Origin: Hyphobacterium sp. CCMP332
GTDB lineage: Bacteria > Bacteroidota > Bacteroidia > Cytophagales > CCMP332
NCBI GenBank assembly: GCA_014323545.1
Contig: CP058647.1
Coordinates: 62,001-126,000, forward strand
Reading direction: 5' to 3'
Length of the DNA: 64,000 nucleotides
Under the pieces are notes generated by a model. That model ran no database searches, had not been told where the DNA came from, and saw only the letters and a program-made list of their open reading frames with translations. Shown here one piece after another: positions 51,735 through 60,742 of the stretch; within the stretch, counting starts at the first letter, position 1; each line of letters opens with the position of its first letter. The position numbers were made by a program, and so were the translations under genes.

Positions 51735-52955
51735 ATGCAAAACCTAGAGGAGTCCGTTAAGTTGGAGAACATTCAGATACAAAGAAGAATTGGCTCCTTT
51801 TATGGTTCCGATGGCCCGACTATAATGATACTTGGAGGTTTACATGGCAATGAACCCGCAGGAATTACTGCATTTCAGCGAGTACTAAAAGTTCTTGAAA
51901 CAAGAAATCTTCAATTTAAAGGTCAGATTCACGGATTCAGGGGAAATTTAAAAGCCATAAGCAGCAGTGAGCGATTTCTCGAAGAAGACATGAACAGAAA
52001 CTGGTATAGATATATGCGCAGAAAAGCCTCTGATTCTACAATCGAAACTGCTGAAGATTCAGAGAGAGATGCACTTTTGAATACCATACTTGAAACTATG
52101 CAAGACGCTTCGGAGCCTTGCATTTTTTTTGACCTTCACAGCACCTCTGCCCCCAGCCTTCCCTTTGCAGCCATTAACGATTCCATATATAATCGAAGTA
52201 TTGTTAAGGGCTTGCCTGTTCCAATCATATTGGGTTTGCAGGAACAAATTGAAGGAACACTCAATGGAATATTAAATGATATGGGTTTGCCGGCAGTTTT
52301 ATTTGAGGCGGGGCAACACGATGAAAAAGAAACCATTGATTATCACGAATCCTTTATCTGGTATATGTTATATAAACTTGGCTGTATTCAGCGAAATGCA
52401 GTTAAGTCATTGCAAAAACACAGAGATATTTTAAAGAATGCTTCAAAAGGAAAAGAGGGTTTTTATGAGGTTACATTCAGATACCCTGTCGAAATTGGAG
52501 ATCAATTTGAAATGTATCCCGGATTTCAAAGCTTTCAGCCAATTGAAAACAATCAGAAAATAGCCAAAAATAACAGAGGTGATATTTTCGCTCCTCACAA
52601 GGACATAATGTTTATGCCGCTCTATCAGAATAAAGGTCAGGATGGCTATTTCTTAATTAGAAAAATCAAACCAATTTGGATGAAAATATCAAAATGGCTG
52701 CGACACAGAAATATTGATAATTATATCCATTATTTGCCCGGAGTCAACGAGTATGATCACGATGAACAACATTTTAAAGTAGATAAAAGCATTGCTTTTG
52801 CTTTTGCATTACAACTATTCCACTTATTGGGTTATCGCAAAGAGAGAGTAATTGACGATCAACTCTACGTTAGCAGAATTAAATACGATGATAATCCACC
52901 CTCAAAAGAGGAATTCTTTATGAATGTAGCATCATTTAAAGCAGGCGAACATTAA
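51735..52955 (+). CDS. Succinylglutamate desuccinylase/aspartoacylase-like zinc deacylase
   Basis: 406 aa, M14-type zinc carboxypeptidase fold. The zinc ligands are HGNE in ILGGLHGNEPAG and His in FFDLHSTSAPS, and the usual Glu is in VLFEAGQHDEKE. About 150 extra residues at the C terminus include the repeated HFKVDKSIAFAFALQL region, so the protein is longer than aspartoacylase (about 310). It would hydrolyse an N-acyl amide; the substrate is unknown. It is divergent from the glycogen synthase gene and ends at an inverted repeat. No signal is present. Possible -7 element TACTTTTT (about 51713-51720) is imperfect. Confidence 0.87.
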   Translation: MQNLEESVKLENIQIQRRIGSFYGSDGPTIMILGGLHGNEPAGITAFQRVLKVLETRNLQFKGQIHGFRGNLKAISSSERFLEEDMNRNWYRYMRRKASDSTIETAEDSERDALLNTILETMQDASEPCIFFDLHSTSAPSLPFAAINDSIYNRSIVKGLPVPIILGLQEQIEGTLNGILNDMGLPAVLFEAGQHDEKETIDYHESFIWYMLYKLGCIQRNAVKSLQKHRDILKNASKGKEGFYEVTFRYPVEIGDQFEMYPGFQSFQPIENNQKIAKNNRGDIFAPHKDIMFMPLYQNKGQDGYFLIRKIKPIWMKISKWLRHRNIDNYIHYLPGVNEYDHDEQHFKVDKSIAFAFALQLFHLLGYRKERVIDDQLYVSRIKYDDNPPSKEEFFMNVASFKAGEH

Positions 52956-53020
52956 AAAAGCCCTTGCCTAAATCCCTGTTGAAAATGGTTCCGGCAAGCG
53001 CACTATTAAACAGCTTTTTT
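52954..53020. terminator. Bidirectional terminator-like nested hairpin
   Basis: Outer arms AAAAAAGC (52954-52961) and GCTTTTTT (53013-53020) are exact complements, and within them CTTGCC (52963-52968) pairs with GGCAAG (52993-52998). Each strand would end in a T or U tract, which suits the two convergent genes here. The loops are large, so the structure is weaker than the other terminators in the window. Confidence 0.5.
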
Positions 53021-53023
53021 CAA

Positions 53024-54349
53024 TTACTGCAAAGTCATTTGTATGTAACTTAAATCCTTTCTGTTGCGATCGTCTCTAATAACCATGTATTTTTTATCCC
53101 AAATCTCAGATTCAAGGTAGGTGCTTTGAAAGCCCTCATCAAGTACAAATTCTGAACTATTTATTCTGATTTTAATTTTATCCGGATCATTATTAAGGTT
53201 AACCCAGTCATTGAATATTGCCGGATCTTTATCTGTAAATATTATATCATAATCGCTGGCATTAAAACCCGAGAACAATTGAAAATCCACCGAGTCATTT
53301 CTTATATCCTTTCTTACAATAACACTGCCGTTTCTCGACTCTCCTGTCAATACAACTCTCAAAATATCTGTTTTAATTTCAAAACTATCGGGATTAAAAA
53401 ACAAACCAGGTTCATATGTGAAAATTATATTGTCTTCTGCTTCAGATCTTGCTGTTGACATGGTTACATTTACTTCTTCTGATCCTTCCTTGTCAGATTC
53501 ATAATTGAAGACATAAAAACTGCTTTCGAGCAAATCTATCTGAGCTCCAATTTCACTTATTTTGGCATCAAATTCCGCAGGATCAAGTGCAACGAAACCT
53601 CTTCTATTTACAATATCCTGTAAAGATGAATCCGCAGCTGTACCCAGGGATAAAGAATATAATCGAATATTTTCACTAATTTCATTGATATCTTCTACGC
53701 TGGAACGTCCTTCAGTATCTGCATTGGCTGCTATGGCAATCACAAAGCCTGGAGCAAGTCGGTTTGCTCCAAAAGTCAGTGAATCCTTTAATGCATTCAT
53801 TCCAAATTCAACAGCTTCCAATAAGTTTGAGCCTTCATCTCCCAATTCAATATTGTCTAAATTCGCTGCCACTGCAGCCAGGTCCGTGTCAAACCCGGAA
53901 TAACCGGAGACATCCACTGAATAGGTGTACACCTGCACACTGGAACCTGCAGGAAGCTCTCCAATAACTGCTTTTCCAGCTTCAATTAAATCCGTTAAAA
54001 TGGTTTCATTATCGAGATTAACATCTATTAAAAGCGTAACATAAGGTGAAAATTCATAATCAAATTCTGAAGCCATGCTAAAATTATATTCTTCAGAATT
54101 CAAAGATTCACCATCCTCCATTACCATGACATCCTGAGGAAGAAGCCCTGGCAAGGGTACTGAGCCATCATCGCTTAATTGAAAAATAACATTAACTTTA
54201 TTAGGTGGCGTAAGTTCGTGATTGTAATAGCTCGGTTTATGTACGGATGGGTTTTCAGGTGGGCCCGGATCTTCGGTATCATTTCCCCCGCAAGAGATTA
54301 GAAATAATGCTATAACAACTGTAATGATTAAGTTATAAAGGTATTTCAT
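53024..54349 (-). CDS. Lipoprotein with VWA-like domain
   Basis: 441 aa. Lipobox LISC (Cys20). Residues about 45-90 are a small beta domain (KVNVIFQLSDDGSVPLPGLLPQ). A von Willebrand A-like domain spans about 100-255: VTLLIDVNLDNETIL (MIDAS position DXSXS, here DVNLD), FVIAIAANAD and later IRLYSLSLGTAAD. The MIDAS motif is degenerate (Ser replaced by Asn and Asp), so metal binding may be altered. The C-terminal 150 residues are beta-rich, as in surface adhesins. It may bind a partner on the cell surface. Monocistronic, 86 nt divergent from the thioesterase gene. Confidence 0.83.
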   Translation of the reverse strand: MKYLYNLIITVVIALFLISCGGNDTEDPGPPENPSVHKPSYYNHELTPPNKVNVIFQLSDDGSVPLPGLLPQDVMVMEDGESLNSEEYNFSMASEFDYEFSPYVTLLIDVNLDNETILTDLIEAGKAVIGELPAGSSVQVYTYSVDVSGYSGFDTDLAAVAANLDNIELGDEGSNLLEAVEFGMNALKDSLTFGANRLAPGFVIAIAANADTEGRSSVEDINEISENIRLYSLSLGTAADSSLQDIVNRRGFVALDPAEFDAKISEIGAQIDLLESSFYVFNYESDKEGSEEVNVTMSTARSEAEDNIIFTYEPGLFFNPDSFEIKTDILRVVLTGESRNGSVIVRKDIRNDSVDFQLFSGFNASDYDIIFTDKDPAIFNDWVNLNNDPDKIKIRINSSEFVLDEGFQSTYLESEIWDKKYMVIRDDRNRKDLSYIQMTLQ

Positions 54350-54434
54350 TGCTTGTTAGATTAATTTGAGCACAAAATAAGCGAATTCACTTTTAAAAAT
54401 TGAATTTCTTAATAAATGTAACGTATTTAAAAGT

Positions 54435-54920
54435 ATGAAATCAGAGATCACTTTTCGTTTTTTATCAGAACCGTCTGATGTGAATTTTGGTGGCAAAGTC
54501 CATGGAGGTACGGTTATGAAATGGATTGATCAGGCGGCCTATGCCTGTGCATCCAATTGGTGCTCAGGTTATTGCGTAACGGTATATGTAGGGGGTATTC
54601 GTTTTATTCAACCCATTCGAATAGGAGAAATTGTCCAGGTGGATGCGCGGATAATTTTGACAGGTACTTCGAGCATGCACATCGCCGTCGATGTATTTTC
54701 CAAACCAATTGACGCTTCGAAATTTATCAAAACCACACATTGTATAATTGTCTTTGTTGCTGTAAACGACAAAGGACAACCTGTACCCGTACCAAAATGG
54801 GAGCCCAAAACAGAAGATGAAAAAGCTCATGAACACCATGCGGTAAAACTCATGGAGCTCAGAAAAAATATCGACGAAGAGATGCAGCCTTTTATTTATA
54901 AAAATGAATTAATGGATTAA
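54435..54920 (+). CDS. Acyl-CoA thioesterase, YciA/ACOT-like hot-dog protein
   Basis: 161 aa. Motifs NFGGKVHGGTVMKWIDQAAYACA (Asp in the hot-dog helix), VGGIRFIQPIRIGEIVQVDARI and TTHCIIVFVAVNDKGQPVPVP are those of the YciA/acyl-CoA hydrolase family. It is a cytoplasmic hexamer-type enzyme that cleaves fatty acyl-CoA. The gene is followed after 2 nt by the DUF6265-like gene, so they share a message. Three separate acyl-CoA enzymes lie in this window (54435, 24849 and the ligase at 10641) without being clustered. The C-terminal tail (KLMELRKNIDEEMQPFIY) is helical. Confidence 0.9.
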   Translation: MKSEITFRFLSEPSDVNFGGKVHGGTVMKWIDQAAYACASNWCSGYCVTVYVGGIRFIQPIRIGEIVQVDARIILTGTSSMHIAVDVFSKPIDASKFIKTTHCIIVFVAVNDKGQPVPVPKWEPKTEDEKAHEHHAVKLMELRKNIDEEMQPFIYKNELMD

Positions 54921-54922
54921 TT

Positions 54923-55414
54923 ATGAAGTCAATTTTAGTGCTTTTCGGTATCGCCATTGCATCTTTAGCATCAGCGCAGGAAATAAAATTTTTAGAAAGT
55001 TCAAAACCTGGCTCTGCCAAAATTGAACAAATGAAATGGCTATGTGGCCATTGGATTGGTGCTATTGGCAAATCTGACATTGAAGAGATATGGGCTGATC
55101 CAAAAGGAAATCAAATGATGGGAATGTATCGAATGAGCAATGAAGAAATAGATCTTTATGAATTCATGACCATTTCTGAAATAGATGGAAGCCTTTCCTT
55201 AAAAATTAAGCATTTCGACAGAAACCTGATTGGAAGAGAAGAAAAAACTGAATACAAAGAATTTAAATTAGTCGGTATTGAAGAAAATTCAGCTTATTTC
55301 GATGCATTTACAATTGAAGTAAACAATGACACCCTAAGCATTCATCTTATTCTTGACATGGAAGGAGAAAGAAAGAGCAAAGGCCTTTTTAAATATGTCA
55401 GAAAAAGCAATTAA
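54923..55414 (+). CDS. Exported DUF6265-like lipocalin-type protein
   Basis: 163 aa. Signal peptide MKSILVLFGIAIASLASAQ. The mature part has IEQMKWLCGHWIGAIGKSDIEEIWADPKGNQMMGMYRM, where the W.CG.W......EE.W.....G.M.G...M pattern is typical of DUF6265 proteins. These are small beta-barrels with an unknown ligand. The C terminus (KGLFKYVRK) closes the barrel. It starts 2 nt after the thioesterase gene and ends 2 nt before the stop of the convergent hypothetical gene. Its function with the thioesterase, if any, is not evident. Confidence 0.82.
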   Translation: MKSILVLFGIAIASLASAQEIKFLESSKPGSAKIEQMKWLCGHWIGAIGKSDIEEIWADPKGNQMMGMYRMSNEEIDLYEFMTISEIDGSLSLKIKHFDRNLIGREEKTEYKEFKLVGIEENSAYFDAFTIEVNNDTLSIHLILDMEGERKSKGLFKYVRKSN

Positions 55415-55416
55415 TG

Positions 55417-55911
55417 TTATTCAATTTCTATATGATCATGAAAACAGGATTCGATAAACTGATGCAATCTGAATGTTTGTTCCGCCCCTAATTTTTGGCC
55501 AAATTGGGCTATAAGGTAGACTATGATTGCTATAATACCCAATACCGGCATGGCCCAAAGTATTTTGACATCCTGACCCAGCATCCAATAAGAAAGTCCA
55601 AGAAACAAGGCAAACAAAGATAATACACCAATTGCGAGATAGCTTAATAGAAATATTGTCCAGACATTTGGGGCCGGTCCATATAAACCTCTTATCAATG
55701 TTTTACCATTGTTCTCTTCGAAACTCAAGCTCAACTGAGGCGACCAAAAATGCCGGTCTTCGGGCTTAATTCGAATTGTGAAATGTCCGCTATCCAGACT
55801 CGCAGTAAATATTCCTCTAGAATTTAATTCCTTTTTAATGATCTCTTCTACCTTTTCGACTTTAAGATTAAACTGCTTTTTAAAACGCGGACGAATTCGA
55901 ATACTGGTCAT
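55417..55911 (-). CDS. Two-helix membrane protein of unknown function
   Basis: 164 aa. Two hydrophobic segments are seen: VWTIFLLSYLAIGVLSLFALFL (about 83-104) and ILWAMPVLGIIAIIVYLI (about 117-134), joined by a short loop. The N-terminal half (SIRIRPRFKKQFNLKVEKVEEII) is a basic alpha-beta domain and the C-terminal helix (EQTFRLHQFIESCFHD) is cytoplasmic. I do not recognise the family beyond a general resemblance to hypothetical Bacteroidota proteins. Monocistronic; its stop is 2 nt from the DUF6265-like gene. An inverted repeat (CTCTTTT/AAAAGAG, 55921-55965) lies just upstream but has no T run on either side. Confidence 0.75.
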   Translation of the reverse strand: MTSIRIRPRFKKQFNLKVEKVEEIIKKELNSRGIFTASLDSGHFTIRIKPEDRHFWSPQLSLSFEENNGKTLIRGLYGPAPNVWTIFLLSYLAIGVLSLFALFLGLSYWMLGQDVKILWAMPVLGIIAIIVYLIAQFGQKLGAEQTFRLHQFIESCFHDHIEIE

Positions 55912-55999
55912 GGAAAAAAATCTCTTTTAAAAATAACAAAGCATGAGATAATTTAGTCAAAAGAGAATAACTTAAATAAAGAATCTGGCTAAAAAATGA

Positions 56000-57229
56000 T
56001 TATCGCCTATTCTTTTTTCTATTTGCAAAGAATTCATTTTTTCTTCTTTGTTTTTCTTTGTTGAATTCAGCTTTTTCGGCCTTTGTCATAGGCTTATCTG
56101 TTTGAGGAAAGGGGTTTTTATCAATAATGATAATAGATTTATCAATAAGTTTTTCGATATCCCTTACATAGTCGTTTTCTTCCGGTTCGGAAAAAGATAT
56201 GGCCACCCCGGACTCTCCTGCTCTGCCCGATCTTCCAATTCTATGTACATAGGTTTCAGCCTGATCTGGTATGTCGTAATTTATCACATATCTGAGTTTG
56301 TCTATATCAATTCCCCTCGCTGCAATGTCTGTAGCTACTAAAACTCTGATATTGCCTTTCTTGAATTCAGAAAGTACCTTTTGTCGATTGTTCTGTGCCT
56401 TATCGCCATGGATTGCTGCAGCCCTAATATTTTTATTGTTTAGATTTCTGGCAATCTTATCCGCACCGTGTTTTGTTCTTGAAAATAATAGAACCTGATC
56501 CATCGAAGCATCTGTGAGTACATATAATAAAAGATCTTTCTTTGAACTCTTATTGGTATAAAATATATATTGCTTTATAGTTTCAGCAGCTGAAGAAACC
56601 GGACTTACTTCAATCTTCCTCGGATTTCTCAATATATCTTTTGATAATCGCACGATATTTTCGGGCATCGTAGCCGAAAAGAATAAGGACTGTCTTTTTT
56701 CGGGTAATAAACGGATGATTTTTTTGATGTCATTGATAAATCCCATATCCAACATTCTGTCTGCTTCATCCAAAACAAATAGTTTAATGGTATCCAATTT
56801 TATATATCCCTGATTGATTAAATCCAATAATCTACCAGGTGTTGCAATTAAAATGTCCACCCCTCTTTTTAGCGCATTCGTTTGAGTATTTTGATTAACA
56901 CCTCCAAATACGACGGTATGACGAATATCTGTATGTTTTGAATAATTGGCCACATTCTCTCCAATCTGTATGGCCAGCTCACGCGTTGGCGTAATGATTA
57001 ATGACCTTAAGACTTTTTTACCATCTCTATCCATTCCATCGATTAACTGTATGATTGGCAAGGCAAATGCAGCTGTTTTTCCTGTACCCGTTTGGGCGCT
57101 TCCTAAAATATCTGCTTTTTGTAAAATTAGTGGGATTGCCTTTTGTTGGATCTCAGTAGGGATATGGTATTTCTTTTCTTTAAGAGCCTTTAAAATTGGA
57201 GGGCTCAGGCCTAGTACATTAAAATTCAT
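56000..57229 (-). CDS. DEAD-box ATP-dependent RNA helicase, RhlE type
   Basis: 409 aa. All core motifs are present: Q motif YHIPTEIQQKAIP, motif I AQTGTGKT, Ia PTRELA, II DEAD, III SAT, IV LLFSRTKHGADK, V ATDIAARGIDI and VI HRIGRSGRAG. The basic C-terminal tail is short (KAEKAEFNKEKQRRKNEFFANRKKNRR), as in RhlE. It unwinds RNA duplexes, probably in ribosome assembly, cold adaptation or mRNA turnover. It stands alone, with 88 nt to the hypothetical membrane protein gene downstream. Confidence 0.95.
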   Translation of the reverse strand: MNFNVLGLSPPILKALKEKKYHIPTEIQQKAIPLILQKADILGSAQTGTGKTAAFALPIIQLIDGMDRDGKKVLRSLIITPTRELAIQIGENVANYSKHTDIRHTVVFGGVNQNTQTNALKRGVDILIATPGRLLDLINQGYIKLDTIKLFVLDEADRMLDMGFINDIKKIIRLLPEKRQSLFFSATMPENIVRLSKDILRNPRKIEVSPVSSAAETIKQYIFYTNKSSKKDLLLYVLTDASMDQVLLFSRTKHGADKIARNLNNKNIRAAAIHGDKAQNNRQKVLSEFKKGNIRVLVATDIAARGIDIDKLRYVINYDIPDQAETYVHRIGRSGRAGESGVAISFSEPEENDYVRDIEKLIDKSIIIIDKNPFPQTDKPMTKAEKAEFNKEKQRRKNEFFANRKKNRR

Positions 57230-57335
57230 ATGTGATTTATATTAGGGAGGGCTTATTTCGGAATGCAAAGTACGTCTATTGAAATCTAGAAAAATAATTT
57301 ATCTGATTATTAAACATTTCGTAACACAACCCAGA

Positions 57336-57366
57336 GCAAAAAAAGGGGAGCCAATTCCGGATCCCC
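57336..57366 (-). terminator. Intrinsic terminator after the tricorn-like protease gene
   Basis: GGGGA (57345-57349) and TCCCC (57362-57366) form a short stem that ends, on the minus strand, in eight T. It separates the protease gene from rhlE. Confidence 0.72.
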
Positions 57367-57389
57367 TAATATGAATTAAACATTTTGAC

Positions 57390-60300
57390 TTATTCTTCCA
57401 GCAATACTTCAACCGCCTTGATGAGTTGTTGATCAAGGCCTTTTGCTGTCATTTCAGGTGTATTATCAACTTTAATATCTGGTTCTAACTGACTGTTTTC
57501 CAAAAATTGGCCATCCATGCCTTTCATACCCACCTGGGGAATTCCAAAGATGGTTTTACCATCGATCATCATTTCCCACCATACGGCAGTACCCGTTCCC
57601 GGTACGGGCATTCCAATTAGTTTTCCTATTCCCAATGCCTTATAGGTATAAGGAAACATGTGCGCATCGGAGTAATTGCTTTCACTAATCAATACAATGG
57701 AAGGCTTATACCATTTTCCCAGTGGTTCACCACCCATATTAGTCTGGCCTCTGGGTTCAAATTTCATGTACTGTTTGCCACTTAAAAAAGTAGCCAGGTC
57801 ATCGTGCAACCAGCCGCCACCATTAAATCTGGTATCGACAATAAGCGCTTCTTTTGTGTGATGCTTGCCAAGGGCTTTTTCATAAACTTCTCTAAAACTG
57901 CTGGAATTCATTCCGGCTACATGCACATATCCCAGACGCCCATTTGAAAGTGAATCCACAGCCTCTTCTCTGGTTTTAATCCATCGTTCGTATCTGAGTT
58001 GATACTCTTTATTTAAACTAATAGGAGTAATTACCTCTTCCCATCGCTTTTTGGTGTTTGGGTTGTAAAAGGAGATTAAGGTCTTTTTATTTTCTATTCT
58101 GTTGAAATGTATGTGGTAATTCTCACCGGGTTTAATTAACTCACCATTGATTTTTTCGATAATTACCCCTTTTTTAATCAAGCCCTTCTCAGTAATGAGT
58201 GGACTTTTATCCATAATCTCGATTATTTTTAAGCCCTTCCCTTTAAAATCGGAATCATAAAAAGCGCCTAAACTCGCTGTTTTGTCTCCAGTGGGTTTGT
58301 TATCAAAATGACGGCCTCCGGTATGTGATGCATTTACTTCCCCCAGCATCTCGCTAAGTATATCGGCGAAATCAATGGAGTTGTTAATGTGTGGTAAAAA
58401 CTTGGAGTATTCTTTCTTGTACATGTCCCAATCCACTCCGTGCAAATCTTTTAGATAGAATTTTTCTCTGAATTGTCGCCAGGCGTGTTCAAACATATAT
58501 GCTCTTTCGGCATCTTTGTTTAAATTCATTTCACTGCTAAAGGAAATACCGCTTTTCTTTCCATCTGAAACAGATATCTTACTCAGTTTTCCTTTCTCAT
58601 TTAAAAAGATGTTTTTTTCATCATTATCAAAAACCAGGGCTGAATATCCGGCCTGCATTTTTGTTAATAGCTTTGTTTCATTTTCCTTGAAGTCTGTTTT
58701 CCATAAATCATATCCTTTTTCAAATCGCGTGAGATAATAAAGGTTTTCTCCATTTTGATCGACCAAAAAATCGGACAGGAAGGATGAATGGATGGTCAGT
58801 TTCTTTTTTCGATCATAAAGACCGTCCATATCGATTGTCAGTTTGTTTACAGAAGATTCATCACTTTTTCCTTTATCCTTTTTCTTTTTATCATCCTTAT
58901 CATCCTCTTTTTTGTCTTCTTTCTCTTCCTTCCACAATTCATAGTCCGCTTTGCTGAGGTTAAATTTTTGCCATGCATCTTCGGTTAAAAATATTCCGTA
59001 AACATCACTTTCCGAACCCCAACTGCCATGCGAACGGTAACCGTTTTTATCAGTTTCCCAATAGACCATTTCTCCTTTCATACCAAATTTTGCGCGTCCG
59101 TTATTATAACCGGATCTTGTTAAATTTATTGGGGCTTCCTTACCGCTGCTTTTAATTAAGCCAATGTCGTAATTCCATCTGTTGCTACTTAAATATTCGA
59201 TCAGTAGCCATTCGCTGTCGGGCGACCATGCGAAATACTGATCACCATCTGAATAAGAATATCTGTGAATTCCGCCATGCACCAATCGGCTCTCTTTTGA
59301 TTCTAAATTGTATACTTTAATGGCAGTGCGATCTTCGAGATAGGCAATTTCCTTCCCATTTGGTGAAAAGACCGGTTGAAAAGTCTCTTTATTGGTTTTT
59401 ATCAAAACCTTTTCGTTGATAATTGTGGCATTGTAAAAGTATTTCTCCTCTTTGCGATCCAGACTGGCCTCGTAGATGTTCCAGCTTCCATCTCTTTCTC
59501 CTGCGTATACCAATTTGCTTCCGTCTTCATTAAAATCAGGGCTTCGTTCCTGTTCAGGTGTATTGGTAATTCTTTTCGTATTGCCATAATCCACAGAGGT
59601 TACAAATAGCTCTCCCCTCACAATAAAGGCTATTTCTTTTCCATTGGGAGAAACGGCAAAATCCTTAGCTCCGCCCTTAATCAATTTTACAATGCTTTCA
59701 TTGTAACGCTCATCCTGTTTGACCTCAACTTTTATTCTTTTAGGTTCTTCTCCTTCTTTTTGGGTATAGAGTGCGCCGTCAAAGGTATAGCAAAGTGTTC
59801 CCTCATCGCTTGAGCTTAGATACCTTAGAGGATGCATTTCAAATCGACTTATTTGGCTACTGTTATTCTCTGAACCCGATGAAATGTTACTTTTCCAAAC
59901 ATTAAACGATCCACTTCTCTCACTTAAAAAATAAATTTCTTCATTGTTTTTCCATATTGGATTTCTGTCCTCGCCCATCCAGTCTACCACTTTTTGATAT
60001 TTTTTCGCTTCCAGATCATATATTAAAATGTCGCGGGTAACGGATGAGGTATGGTGTTTTCTAAAGCTATTTTCATAGCCTTTTCTATCGTGGTAAATAA
60101 TCTTTTTGCCATCGGGACTAAACTGAATATCTTCAGCTGGTGTTGTGATTACCTGTTCTACTCTGCCTCCGCTGTCAGCAACCATATAGGCCTCTGACAA
60201 AACACCTGAGGGATGTAAAACGGAGCTTTGAGCATCCAGTCTCGCGGAAGTAAAAATGATTTTTGAATTGTCTTTGCTGAAATCACCGGGATAATCATTG

Positions 60301-60620
60301 GAAGAATGATAAGTTAATCTTGTCGTTTTTCCACCGTCAGAAGACATTATATAAATATCATAATTCCCAAATCTTTTAGAGGCAAATGCGATCTTCTGCG
60401 CATCATTGCTCCAAATCGGATAAGCATCATATGCTTCATGCACGGTTAATTGTTTTGCTTCCCCGCCCGAACTACTGACCTTGTATATATCGCCTTTATA
60501 AGAGAAAGCAATTTGCTTGCCGTCCGGAGAAATACTGGCGTATCTAAGCCAAAGAGCTTCATCGGCAAAAGAATAGGAAAACAGTAAAAGTGTTATTAAT
60601 GAGGTTATTAGACTTTTCAT
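57390..60620 (-). CDS. Tricorn-like S41-family peptidase
   Basis: 1076 aa. Signal peptide MKSLITSLITLLLFSYSFA. The first 560 residues contain WD40/PD40 propeller blades (WLRYASISPDGKQIAFSYKGD, AYPIWSNDAQKIAFASKR, IQFSPDGKKIIYHDRKG). A charged linker at about 565-595 (EKEDKKEDDKDDKKKKDKG) is typical of this family. A PDZ-like segment is near 790-830 (GLKIIEIMDKSPLI). The S41 serine protease core has GRLGYVHVAGMNSSSF, LIVDTRFNGGG and the catalytic Ser in SNYSDAHMFPYTYKALG, with the acidic end region (GMDGQFLENSQLEPDI). It should degrade peptides in the periplasm. A terminator lies downstream. Length fits the tricorn class of Bacteroidota. Confidence 0.93.
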   Translation of the reverse strand: MKSLITSLITLLLFSYSFADEALWLRYASISPDGKQIAFSYKGDIYKVSSSGGEAKQLTVHEAYDAYPIWSNDAQKIAFASKRFGNYDIYIMSSDGGKTTRLTYHSSNDYPGDFSKDNSKIIFTSARLDAQSSVLHPSGVLSEAYMVADSGGRVEQVITTPAEDIQFSPDGKKIIYHDRKGYENSFRKHHTSSVTRDILIYDLEAKKYQKVVDWMGEDRNPIWKNNEEIYFLSERSGSFNVWKSNISSGSENNSSQISRFEMHPLRYLSSSDEGTLCYTFDGALYTQKEGEEPKRIKVEVKQDERYNESIVKLIKGGAKDFAVSPNGKEIAFIVRGELFVTSVDYGNTKRITNTPEQERSPDFNEDGSKLVYAGERDGSWNIYEASLDRKEEKYFYNATIINEKVLIKTNKETFQPVFSPNGKEIAYLEDRTAIKVYNLESKESRLVHGGIHRYSYSDGDQYFAWSPDSEWLLIEYLSSNRWNYDIGLIKSSGKEAPINLTRSGYNNGRAKFGMKGEMVYWETDKNGYRSHGSWGSESDVYGIFLTEDAWQKFNLSKADYELWKEEKEDKKEDDKDDKKKKDKGKSDESSVNKLTIDMDGLYDRKKKLTIHSSFLSDFLVDQNGENLYYLTRFEKGYDLWKTDFKENETKLLTKMQAGYSALVFDNDEKNIFLNEKGKLSKISVSDGKKSGISFSSEMNLNKDAERAYMFEHAWRQFREKFYLKDLHGVDWDMYKKEYSKFLPHINNSIDFADILSEMLGEVNASHTGGRHFDNKPTGDKTASLGAFYDSDFKGKGLKIIEIMDKSPLITEKGLIKKGVIIEKINGELIKPGENYHIHFNRIENKKTLISFYNPNTKKRWEEVITPISLNKEYQLRYERWIKTREEAVDSLSNGRLGYVHVAGMNSSSFREVYEKALGKHHTKEALIVDTRFNGGGWLHDDLATFLSGKQYMKFEPRGQTNMGGEPLGKWYKPSIVLISESNYSDAHMFPYTYKALGIGKLIGMPVPGTGTAVWWEMMIDGKTIFGIPQVGMKGMDGQFLENSQLEPDIKVDNTPEMTAKGLDQQLIKAVEVLLEE

Positions 60621-60742
60621 AAATGAATCAATTAATCAAATTATTATTAGGTTCGGGGACTAAAAAATCTAGAATCAAAGTTATTATATTAATAATAAGA
60701 CAGGCAGTCTTAATATAATTCAAAGCAATTAAAGATACGGAT

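Noticed and set aside
55920-55966. Inverted repeat CTCTTTT/AAAAGAG upstream of the two-helix protein as a terminator for rhlE
   Set aside because: The arms are 30 nt apart, AT-rich and lack a T run on either strand; chance is likely in such DNA.
57230-57335. Promoter of rhlE with GCAAAGTACG as -7 element
   Set aside because: It does not fit TAnnTTTG on the minus strand (CAAAGTAC instead of CAAAnnTA), and no -33 box is near.
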